Positions 1-9,783 of a DNA stretch of 64,000 nt are shown in pieces. The notes under the pieces are model-generated. The model saw only the letters and a list, made by a program, of their open reading frames with translations. It searched no databases and was not told the DNA's origin. A program made the position numbers and the translations under genes. Source of the DNA: Mesostigma viride (Eukaryota; Streptophyta; Mesostigmatophyceae; Mesostigmatales; Mesostigmataceae); contig RPFO01000041.1 of assembly GCA_009746045.1 (NCBI GenBank), positions 62,001 through 126,000 of the forward strand, written 5' to 3'. The first letter of the stretch is position 1; each line of letters opens with the position of its first letter.

Positions 1-86
1 TCTGGTTCGGTTTCAGACACCCGAGATAAGTCGCCTTCTCCTCGTTCTCCTTATTTGACTACTCAAGACCTACCAGGTGCGTTAAC

Positions 87-491
87 ATGAGCCAGCGACG
101 TCCTTTTCCTGCTCCTTCTCATTCGACTAGTAATAATAGTTTAGCGAAGTATTACGTTGTTATTACCCCTCAATGGGCATCTATTTTCTTATCGTGGGCC
201 GATGCTAGGAAGTTCGTTCAGTCACGTGCTTATAACGTCTCCAAATATAAGAAGTTTATGTCCTTTGAAGAAGCTCAGACCTACCTCTTAAAGCATAGTG
301 AATCAGATTTGGGTCTCCATTCTCGTCCTTCTCCTCATGCTCGTCCTGCAGTAGATAGTCTTGTTTTTGTTACACCACCTCCATCTCCTCCTTCGTCTCC
401 CCCTAAACGGGCTGCATCCTCATCTAGCTTAGATACGCCTCTCACCTTAGAGTTCGGTTCCCTATCCATTACTGTTGCTAAAAAGGATTGA
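87..491 (+). CDS. Leader ORF with RNase H1-type hybrid-binding domain
   Basis: This intact 134-aa ORF precedes gag. Residues about 21-70 match the small hybrid-binding domain found at the N-terminus of eukaryotic RNase H1 and in caulimovirus P6 (Cauli_VI family). Visible hallmarks are KYYVV at the start of the fold, an aromatic/Trp position (SWADARKFV), the KYKKF segment, then SFEEAQTYL leading into a short helix. In RNase H1 this domain binds RNA/DNA hybrids. The rest is a Ser/Pro-rich tail with no further domain. The natural inference is a role with hybrids during reverse transcription. The ORF ends 124 nt before the gag start and is in the same frame as the N-terminal part of gag, so readthrough is conceivable. 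The start is the first ATG of the frame after an in-frame leader; an upstream start outside the window cannot be excluded. Confidence 0.75.
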   Translation: MSQRRPFPAPSHSTSNNSLAKYYVVITPQWASIFLSWADARKFVQSRAYNVSKYKKFMSFEEAQTYLLKHSESDLGLHSRPSPHARPAVDSLVFVTPPPSPPSSPPKRAASSSSLDTPLTLEFGSLSITVAKKD

Positions 492-614
492 TTTAAATTG
501 TTTCCTTCTTTTAGGACATTAAAAGCTTTTCTTTTCTTTCCTTGCCTTAAATTAGGCCTTGTCCTTTATCCTTGTTGCTTTCAGTTAGATTCCTAATCAT
601 TTACTTAATTAAAA

Positions 615-2347
615 ATGGATCCAGTGGGTGGTAACATGTCGCCTATACCTACCAACACTCCTACTATGAGTAATAATAATAATAATACTAACAACCATAA
701 CAACAATCGTGGTAACCGACGGGACTCACTTGAAACGGTGCACCATCTCACTCCTCAAGGTAATCTTCGTACCTCACCTCCTTCTCCTGTTACTGGTGGT
801 CGCCGTCGTCCCTCACTTACCCCTCCTACCTATGAACAACGTATGCAAGTCAGATTTAGTGATGACCCTTCCCTTACCTTGAACCAGGCCCCTGCCCCTC
901 CTGCAACCTTGGCTCAACCCCCAGCAGGTCCTCACTAACTAACAATGTTGCTAGGCCTCCTTCCCACCCTGTGCCTTCCATGCCTGCTTTTAACACGGGT
1001 CGTACCTCTGCCCCTGTCGGCCCTTCTGGGCGCCCTAGTGCAGTTCCCTTTTACCCACCTGCTTCCTGGTCCTACCCTGAGACGGCCTATGAGGCAGCCC
1101 AGGTCCCTACCCGTGTGGCTGATTTAGAAGTTAATAGTGATTTCAGCACCATGCCTCTAGATGACAGAAATTATGATCATTTTGCCTACTCCTCTCTTCG
1201 TGAGCAATATACTGTACCCTTCTCCTATGGGCACCAGCCTGAAACGGTGGCCCCTTCTAGACCCCTACCCAAGACTTTTCCTCTTCCTTCCTTCTATCCC
1301 GCTTATGTAGCAGTGGAAGATAGTGGCCCTATGGGAAAAACTGACTCTTCTAATCCCCCTAAGCCCCCTGCTCTTCCCCTCTTTGCTAACCTTCCCAAGC
1401 TGGATGTCAAGTCTACCCCTCAACAGTTTTTCACCTTTATTATGTTGCTTACCCAGAACACAGAGTCGTGGCAGAATCATAATAGATGGCGTCTCTCTGA
1501 TGCTGTATTAGTTCCTCACTATCTTACAACCTGCATTACTCCTGAGCTTGCTAACCTCATTCAGTGTGAGTCTTTGGCCTCTCATGCCTACCCTAACTCT
1601 GTAGCAGAATTGTTTAAGCGTTTAGAGAACCATTTAGTCCCTCCTGATTCAGATTGGCAGGATAGATTAGCCTTTGGTACCTTGCAGCAGGGTACTAAAT
1701 CATTTAAGGAGTATATGAAAGAGTTTGATGCTCAGATGGTACGAATTAGGGATTTGTCGGGTGCAGAAGTACGTGCTCGCTTCCTCCAAGGCCTCAGTAG
1801 ACCTTTATTACGTGAAGTCAAGCGCCAGTTCTCTGCCTACCGTTTTACTGATCTGCCCCTCAAGCATGTGCGCCAGCATCTCTTGCGAGTAGCAGATTTC
1901 TTCACCACTCCTTCTCTCCCTACCCGTTCCCGTATTAATAATATTATCCTTACCCCTGAGGAGGAGAACTCCTATGTAGAAGAATTAGATATCTGCGTTG
2001 CTGATCTTTCAGCTCTTGATGTCTCTCATATCACATGCTATCATTGTAAGGAAGTAGGTCATCTTAAACGTGAGTGCCCCAAGTTCCTTTCGGGTGCTCC
2101 CCCTCATCCCGACGCTCGCCCTCCTCGTACCCCTCAGCGTGCTCCTATTCGTCCCACTTCAGGACGCATTCCCTCAGCTACCCCTAGTAGGCTGAATGCT
2201 GTGCAGACAGGACCCCCAGGGTTCCCCTATGATAATCAGGCTCCCGCACCCTCTTCGCTCCCTCGTGACCCTCCAGCAGTGGCTTTTTCGCCAGGGTCTT
2301 CTTCGGGGTTAGTTCCTATGGATTTGGGGGGGGAGGGGGAACAGTAG
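615..2347 (+). CDS. Gag polyprotein with CCHC zinc knuckle, frameshifted
   Basis: The N-terminal part (615-938) is Asn- and Pro-rich and begins MDPVGGNM. The frame then changes and continues from about 971 to 2347 for 458 codons. The second part has a capsid-like helical region of retrotransposon gag type (motifs near LFKRLENHLVP and FLQGLSRPLLREV) and one zinc knuckle, CYHCKEVGHLKREC (CX2CX4HX4C), at about residues 356-369, followed by a Pro-rich tail. Gag forms the virus-like particle and the knuckle binds the RNA. The shift near 930-970 may be a mutation or a programmed event; copy 2 lacks this region, so it cannot decide. The 3' end overlaps a G-rich polypurine run. Confidence 0.85.
2326..2339 (+). 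promoter_or_regulatory. Internal polypurine run at the end of gag
   Basis: A G-rich run (gggggggg followed by aggggga) closely resembles the element's own 3' polypurine tract. It sits at the gag stop codon. It could prime extra plus-strand synthesis, but could also be compositional. Confidence 0.35.
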
Positions 2348-2540
2348 GCCTGTCAGCCGGGGGTAACCTGGACAGGTCCTTAGATAGTACCCCAGATAAA
2401 AATTTTTGCCTGCCTGTTTTTATAACCTCTGTAGGAGCTGAATCTTCCCTACCACTACGTGTGCGTCCTCTTATGTTCTTGAATGGTGGTTTAACCGTTC
2501 CCCATACTGTTGTAGACCCTTTCTTGCATGCTGATGAACT

Positions 2541-5500
2541 TTGAATGTCTCTGTGTTGGTAGATAGCGGTGCGGCTAGCTCCTTTGTGAGCGAGGCCCTA
2601 GTTAGGCGTTTAGGACTAGTCCCTACCCCTCACACCAAACCTGTCACTGTTCATTATGCTGATGGTCGCACCAGTCATTCCCCGGGTACGGTGTCCCTTC
2701 CCCTGGTCATACAAGGACGTACTGTCAACCTGACGGCCACTATAGGCCCTATCACTACCGCTGATGTATTACTAGGATTAGATTGGCACCAGGATAATAA
2801 GATTACTATTAATTATGATACCATGGTCATTTGGTTTCCAGATAGCTCTTACTGGGTACCGGAACGTCATTATAGATTGGAAAATTTATCCTTGGTAGAT
2901 ATTACTCCTCCTACACCTGTTGATCCTCCTGTAAGACCTATACCTGAAGTATTAATGTCCAATGATGAGTTGCGTTCTGAATTAAAGGAATATGGATATT
3001 TATTATGTATGTTCCTTCAGTTAGAAGTACAGGAGATACCTATCACTAATAATAGTGTGGATATAGATATAAACACAGTGGATACAATAGGAGTGGGATT
3101 TACTGAAAATGAAATAGTAAGATACATGGCTGTGATAGATTCCTCAAAAGTTTTTGAAGAAAAGACTCCTTCTTATCCTCCTCCTCGTTCTGTTTTACAC
3201 CGTGTAGTTATCAAGGACGGTGCAGTTCCTACGCACTCTCCGATGTATAGAATGGGCCCTACCGAGTTAAAGGAACTAAAACAGATTTTAGTGTCACTAT
3301 TAGAAGCAGGATTGATAGAGCCTAGTAACTCTCCCTACTCAGCTGGTGTCCTGTTAGTTCCTAAGCCAAATGGCAAGTTTCGCCTAGTTACTGATTATAG
3401 GAAGTTGAATGATATTACTGTGAAGTCTAAATACCCTCTACCTCGTATTGATGATATATTTAATAAGGTTAAAGGTTCCACTTGTTTCACAGTACTGGAT
3501 TGTGCGGATGGTTTTTGGCAGTTGCGGATAGCTCCTGAGGATTGCCATAAAACCGCCTTTGCTACCCCTTTTGGTCATTACCAGTTTAGAGTAGCGGCTA
3601 TGGGACTCTGTAACTCGCCTGCCTCTTTTCAAATGTTAATGAATGAAGTGCTTAGACCTGTTATGGGAAATTCTCACCTTCCTCAGGTGTCCTCTGATTT
3701 AAAGGATCCTTCCTTCTCCTCTGTTTCTTTATCTGAGCATGACCGTTCTTGTGCTCAAGCTTACTTAGATGATATTCTTATTTACTCTCCTGATTTTGAA
3801 ACGCACCTACGTGATTTAAAGAAAGTATTAGAAATAATGGCTGAAAATTCTTTGTGGGCGCGCCGTGCTAAAGTTCGTTCGGGTAGGAGTGTCCCATTTT
3901 TAGGGCACGTTCTGTCAGATGCCGGGGTCGCTACCGACCCGGATAAAACTAAGTCAATTCAGGAATGGCCTACTCCTACCGACGTTAAAGGTGTACGTAG
4001 TTTTCTAGGAATTGCTTCTTACTATAGGCGTTTTATCCCGCGTTTCGCAACTATAGCAGCCCCTATTAATCATTTATTAAAGAAGGATATCCCCTTTGTT
4101 TGGAGTAGTGAATGTCAGTCGGCTTTTCAGTGTCTAAAATCCCTACTCCTTTCCCCTCCTGTACTCATCCTACCGGATACTACTAAACCCTTTGTGGTAG
4201 CTACAGATGCTAGTAAGGTAGCTATAGGGGGCGTCCTTCTCCAGGATCAGGGTCAGGGCTTACAGCCAATTGAGTATATCTCTAGGACAATGCTCCCTGC
4301 GGAGCGTAACTATCCCGTACACCAGCAGGAACTCTTAGCGGTGGTGTATTGTTGCCACGCGTGGCAGCACTTTCTTAAAGGTGCTCAATTTGATGTCTGC
4401 CTGAATGAACCCTGTGAGCTAGATCCTTATAGGTTAGTTATCCAAACGGATCACCGTCCCCTTACCCATCTTCTCTCCCAACCCAACCTTACCCCTCGGC
4501 AAGCGCGCTGGATGGAATTTTTAGCACAGTTTTCCCCTTTTAAACTTCAGTATGTTAAGGGTGTAGATAACATAGTACCAGATGCACTCTCTCGTCGTGC
4601 AGATTACTCCTTTTTCGAGGACCTTGATGTTCTCAATACTACTCTAGTTCCTACTACTATGGGTGTAACCCCTTATGGTGAACTACCTGATGATGAATCC
4701 TATGCCTACCTCTTTCATACAGCTGTTCGCATGCCTGATCTCCTTTCTCACGTAGGACTCTCTCTCCCGTGTGAGGCCCTTCCCGTGGCCTCGGTGGGGG
4801 GGGAGGGGAAAAATAAAATTTCTATACCGCTTAGCCATATAGCGACTAGGTCAGGAAAGTCTTATGAAAACATAGTCCCTCTAGGACCTCCCCTTCTCTT
4901 TGGCAAGGCGGTAGGAGATCTCTTTAAACCTGTTCTGGATACCTCTGTAGCGATGCCTACCTCTGATCTTGAACGTCTTATTAGTAGATTTACGGCCACT
5001 GAGCCGGAAGCATTAGCTGCCATTGCTGCACATCCCCAACAATTAGGCAAGCACCCTTGTAAATTTGTAGGTGGGTTTTTATATGTGCAGATAGCAGATT
5101 CTCCCCCTCAATGGCGCCTGTATGTCCCTCCTATCTGTCGCTCCTCCTTGCTCTTTGAGTTGCATGACTTAGCTGCTCATCAGGGTGGTAAACGGGTACG
5201 GGACCTAGTAGCCCGCTCTTATTACTGGCCTTCCCTTTATAAGGATGTAGATGAGTATGTTAGAACTTGTCAATCTTGCCAGGAGATGAAACCCAATAAC
5301 GTAGGACAGATAGCAGAACCTAGGACCTTGCCTGACCCCATCATGCCGTGGGATTCTATCATGATGGATTTTGTAGGACCTTTTAGAAAGAATGATAGGG
5401 GCAATGCCCAGATCCTTGTGTTCATAGATCGTTTTACTCGTATGTGCCATCTCGTGCCGTGTCCTTTAGAACTCACAGCACGTGATTGCGCACGCCTATA

Positions 5501-6478
5501 CCTCAATAATGTATACAGATATCATGGTTTGAGTAGGCAGTTTATTAGTGATAAGGATAAGTTATTTACCTCAGATTTTTGGCAGCAGTTTTTCGCTGCC
5601 ATCGGTACCAAGGTTACCTACGGTACTGCCTACCACTCCTCCTCCTCTCATTTAGTAGAGCGTCTTAATAGGGTAGTGGAAGAAGCGCTTAGGCACTATG
5701 TTAATGGCTCGGGAAGTGATTGGGAGGATTATTTATGTTTGGTAGAGTTCTCCCTCAACAATTGTCCCCAAGCTGCGCATGGATATACGCCCTTCTTCCT
5801 AGATACTGGTAGACAGCCTCTTACCCTACCTCTCTCTTAGCTAGTCCTCTACGGGACAAGGATGATGTGTCCCGAGATACTGTAGAAGGTGTACAGTCCT
5901 TACTAGATAGAATGAAAACTGCTCATGACCACGCGATCTCAGGGTACCAAAAAGCTCAGTCTAAGTACCTTGCTAGGTTGCGTGCCTCCTTAGATAGAAG
6001 AGCACCTGAGATAGAAATAGGAGATCTAGTATTAGTAGAAGGCCCCCGTGTTGGCCGTTTTGCTCATAAGTTTGAAGCAGAACTTAAGGTCAAACTTAGG
6101 CCCGCCTTCTTAGGACCCTTCCATGTGTTGTCTAGAGTAGGAAATTTCTTATATAAAGTCGATATCCCTACCTCTTGGCAGACACATTCAAACACCTTCC
6201 ATAGAAGCCAGCTGAAACTGTACCACCCTAGTACGTTCGCTGGTAGAGAGCTAGCGCCTGCCCCTTTAGAGCATAACCCTGACACTGGGGAAGTAGAAGA
6301 CGAAGTAGAAAGCATCGTGGCCCATAGAGATATCAAAAAGGGCCGCGGTACCCAGCGTCAGTATAAAGTGAAGTGGATGTATGCTCGTAGTGAAGTAGAT
6401 AAGGTCTGGTATACGGAGAGTGAGCTAGATGGGTGTAGTCGCCTGCTGCAGGAATATAAAACCCTGCACAAGCTCTAG
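2541..6478 (+). CDS. Pol polyprotein: protease, RT, RNase H, integrase, chromodomain (one frameshift)
   Basis: The first reading frame (2541-5840, 1,099 codons) holds an aspartyl protease (DSGAASSF, about residue 8), the reverse transcriptase with YLDD at residues 408-411, an RNase H (ATDAS near residue 555), and an integrase with a zinc-binding H-H-C-C region (about residues 875-912) and D, D, E catalytic positions near residues 941, 1003 and 1039. The frame breaks near 5,826 by one missing C; copy 2 reads acccct where this copy reads accct. The second frame (5867-6478) carries the integrase C-terminal GPY/F-like region and a chromodomain of about 55 residues ending before the stop. Chromodomains direct integration to particular chromatin. 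The break separates catalytic core from chromodomain, so this copy should be inactive. Confidence 0.93.
4796..4810 (+). promoter_or_regulatory. Candidate central polypurine tract in pol
   Basis: This run (gggggggg then aggggaa) lies between RNase H and integrase and has the same G-then-AGG layout as the 3' tract at 9,230-9,240. Central polypurine tracts in this part of pol are known in lentiviruses and some LTR retrotransposons. The functional assignment here is inference. Confidence 0.4.
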
Positions 6479-6554
6479 TTGTAGACCTTCTCCTCTCTTA
6501 TGTTATGTCTGCTGTCGACGGGTGGTTGGTTGTCCCCTCCCCTCCGCAGCCGTC

Positions 6555-8871
6555 ATGTCAGAGCCTACCCCTCCGGCTGAGAGCCCGCTGCCGTCCCCGC
6601 CCCTACCGGACCCTGAGCTGTACTTCGAGGCCCTTCCGGGCCGCTGGGTGTCACGGTCCAGTTTTCCGGGTGGCATCGTGCAGCCGGCCCTCCAGGCCCA
6701 ACATGCGGTTTAGTCAGGGCTGCTCTCTTCGGGGTCACGTGGTACGGTCCTCCCCTGATGAACCGCACCAGCTTGTTTTGCACGGGTTCGACGATGCCGG
6801 GCACTGTTGTTAGGATGTGGCTCCAGCTGTCCAGCCTTGGGACAGATAGCTGCGGTTCTCCAGTGCCCCGGGTGTTTTCCTACCTTTCTACCCCTGTGGG
6901 CCGCTCCTGCCTACGGGATGTGTTCCCCTGGCTTCCGGCCGAGGGTGATGCGGAAGTAGATGAGAACCCCTGCGACCTTCTACGGGCAGTAGAGTTCATG
7001 GAGATAGCAGACCAGACAGCGGGCGTAGGATTGGGCGACCCTACTCCTACGGACGCGCCAGTAGAGGCACAGTACACTCCTGAGTATTCGGCCTCCCCTG
7101 CGGCGTCCTCCTCTTCAGTGTCGGCGCCTTCCCCTGTCCCGTCTTCACCGAGGTCGGTCCTGCGCGCATCGGTGGAGCCTACCCCTTTGGGCTCTGGTCG
7201 TGAGCCTGATCCTCTTTCGGCGACAGTTTCTGCGATGCAGGCGCAGATCCAGTCCCTGACGGCGGCCTTCGGGGCCTTCATGGCGGCCCAGGCGCACGCT
7301 CCAGCCACGCCAGGTGGGGTGTCTGCTGCAGCTGTGCCCCCTTCCCCTTCGGTCGCCTCGACGTCTACGGGTCCGTCTGTGCCGCGCGAGCCCTCGGCGG
7401 CTGCGGTTCCTCTGTTGCTGCGGCTCCTACGCCTTCGGCTACCTCTGCGCCTGCTACTGACGTACCTGCGCCTCGGCGCGAGTCCGCCGTCCCAGCGGCC
7501 GCGCCCGTCGCCGCGCGTCCGAGCCGCCCACCACGTCAGCGCCGCCCTCGCGGGGTTTCTTCAGCGACCCGGGCGGTCTTCCCAGGCTTTGGGAGGGCGG
7601 TCCTCCGCAGAGGATCCCGGTGCCTGACTGGAGCTTAGACGGTAACCAGTCGTATGCCGGATTGCCTGTCCCCACGGGCCCTATTTTCAACATGTGGCCT
7701 GGTGGTGCTCCGCCCCCAGAGACCGGCGCGCCAGCTGCGGAGGCGGGTCCGTCGCGACCCCCTGCGGCATCGGGTCCGACGCGGCCCCCTGTTGTACCGG
7801 CGCCGTCTGCGTCTGTGCCGGTTCCTACCCCTTCGTCGGCCCCTGTCCCTTCGGCCCCGCGGTCTTTGGCTGCGGTTGTTCGGTCCAGTGGCTCTGACCC
7901 CGCGCCACCCGCGCTGCCGATTCCCTTCGGGAGTTGTCAGAGGGCGATCGGGATCGGGCCCCTTCTGTGGTGCATGCGACTCCGGAGTCGCGCGACACGC
8001 CTGTCTTTGGGTACGGTATGTCTGCGCTCGCCTGCCGCCAGTGTGACCTGCCGCGCGCCTCCGCCGAGCTTGCCATTTCGCCCATGTCCTACGGGTTCTC
8101 CCAGGTGTGTCGGGCGCCGCGGGACCGTGGCCTACCAGTTGAGACTGATCGGCCTCCTTTCGATATGGTTATTTTAGCTGATCCGGTGTTCCAGGGTGAG
8201 ATCCTGGTTCGGCGCGTCCTGTATCGCTGGGCTAGGCGCCACAATGACTTGGACACCTACGGCGGGTTCCAGTGGGCTTACCCTCCGCCTCTGGGCATTA
8301 TGGCCTCAGATGCCCTTACGGTAGAGTTTCCTGCGGTGCCGGGTGCCACGTACAGCACGGTCCTTCAGCCCATCCTAGAGTGGGATGCCCGTCGTCCAGC
8401 GCCCATCCCGGGCCAGGGTTTGGACTCTCGGGTCATCCTCCTCCCCGGGCTAGCGACTACCTCGAGACGTTCGGGTCGCGACAGTGTGCCCGTCGGTGGC
8501 GCTCCCGTGAGATTCGGCATATCCGGTTGTGGCCGTCCAACGTGGAGCCCCTGGTAGATCTGTTTTTCCCGACGGGTATGCGCCCTCGGATCCGGTACCA
8601 TCGCCTGCTCCTGCGGGCTCTCTGCCTGATCGCGGTAGAGCCTTTCCTACGCCTCTTTGCCTGTGGTTTCCTGGACTGGGCCCGGGGCCAGGTCGTTCTT
8701 ACGCAGCATAGGTATTACTGGGCCTTCCTGGGTCTTTTTCCTGACGGCGTGTGGGCCGATGTTTTCCTCACTGTAGATAGGCACGACAATGCTGAGGATG
8801 TGTCTCACTACCAGGCGTACCTGGATGTCCTGCTGGCCTCCCGTGGTACTTACCAGACGGATGGCCATTAG
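6555..8871 (+). pseudogene. Extra ORF (ORF3) downstream of integrase, copy 1, degenerate
   Basis: It begins with an ATG 77 nt after the pol stop and is the counterpart of the single-frame ORF at 17,982-20,315. Pieces in several frames match it: the N-terminus with PELYFEALPGRWVSRS, a central stretch with STPVGRSCLRDVFPWLPAEG, and a C-terminus ending RGTYQTDGH. At least three breaks interrupt it, in the N-terminal region (near 6,712 and 6,812) and in the central Pro/Ala/Ser-rich part. The predicted protein has no membrane segment or known enzyme motif that I can see, so it is not an obvious envelope gene. The GC-rich codon choice differs from the AT-leaning gag and pol. Confidence 0.7.
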
Positions 8872-9228
8872 ATAGAGGGCCTTAGGCCCGACCTGAGGGT
8901 GTTGTCCCTCCGGTATATAGAGTCGCCCTCACGTTCTGGCCAGTTGACTGGTCGTTCTTGGTCCTTGGTACTGATTTGTTTACTCTGTGTGTCCTGCCCA
9001 GTGCCGTTCCCCCCGGCAAGGACTTTGTTCCAGGCAGTTAGGGGAACCTACCACCAGGCTTGGTGCTGGCTAACCCTACACCTCCCGGCGTGGTGGTGGA
9101 GACCGAGTTAATACGTTGGTGCCTTGTATCTTGGATGGTCTGCCGATTGTGTTGGTGTGTGCTGGGTGCATTAGGTTTCCTACCCCTTGTTTTCCTCCCT
9201 GTGCGTAGGGAGAGGGCTCCCTACCTTT

Positions 9229-9240
9229 GTGGGGGGGAGG
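9229..9240 (+). promoter_or_regulatory. 3' polypurine tract of gypsy copy 1
   Basis: A gggggggagg run lies directly against the first base of the LTR at 9,241, as expected for the plus-strand primer. The same tract stands directly before the LTR of copy 2. Confidence 0.88.
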
Positions 9241-9783
9241 TGTTACGTCGCGTAACAATTCGTTGTAGTTACGGACGTAAATTAGGTCTTTTGCCTCGGT
9301 TGTCCCTAGGTTTACGTGTAGCTCCTACCGGGACACTATTGTCCTCGTAACAGTACTGTGGTACATTGGGTGTCTTTGGGCGCCGCGCCGCGTACTTTAC
9401 TAGTGGTCCTGATCCTTTGGTAGAATGTAGTGGACCAGCGTGCACCTGTAGGCGAGGGCCATGTCGGCCCGAGCATGTTGGACCGTTGGTGACCATTTAT
9501 GCACGTTCTACCCCTCGTGTGTGCACTCGGCGTGTGTTAAATGAATTAACACATATAGGCTTGGGTCACGGCAGTGTAGTTGTGTTTCCTTCCTCTATTC
9601 CTGGAGTAAACGGGTTGTGTAAATGGCTTATGGCGTATTATAGTAACACTTACGTTAACGCATTGAGATCTGGATCGTCTCGTTCGTCTTTCGCTAGGGG
9701 TTTAACTAGAGGCGGCTTGACTAGTTTAGGTAGCATCAGGCCAGGTAGAGGTAGAGGTAGTGGTAGATACCCGAGGCGTAACA
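9241..9783 (+). repeat. 3' LTR of gypsy copy 1 (543 bp)
   Basis: It starts TGTTACG and ends CGTAACA, a perfect 7-bp terminal inverted repeat. It follows a polypurine tract and aligns along its length with the LTR at 20,681-21,233. An accidental reading frame crosses it and continues into the copia-type fragment downstream. The base after the LTR starts GAGAC, which would be the target site if the insertion was into the copia element. Confidence 0.92.

Larger units (their letters stand above)
1..9783 (+). mobile_element. Ty3/gypsy chromovirus-type LTR retrotransposon, copy 1 (5' end outside window)
   Basis: The coding order is leader ORF, gag, protease, RT, RNase H, integrase, chromodomain, extra ORF, polypurine tract and 3' LTR. 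Integrase after RNase H defines the Ty3/gypsy order, and a C-terminal chromodomain defines chromoviruses. The LTR has 7-bp inverted ends (TGTTACG and CGTAACA). The 5' LTR and primer-binding site lie before position 1, so the target duplication cannot be checked. The copy is damaged: gag changes frame near 930-970, pol loses one base near 5,826 relative to copy 2, and the extra ORF is broken several times. It therefore looks inactive. Positions 1-86 are untranslated leader with no feature I can name. Confidence 0.93.

Noticed and set aside
6555-8871. Extra ORF as an envelope gene
   Set aside because: No signal peptide, membrane anchor or cleavage motif is seen in either copy; position alone is not enough.
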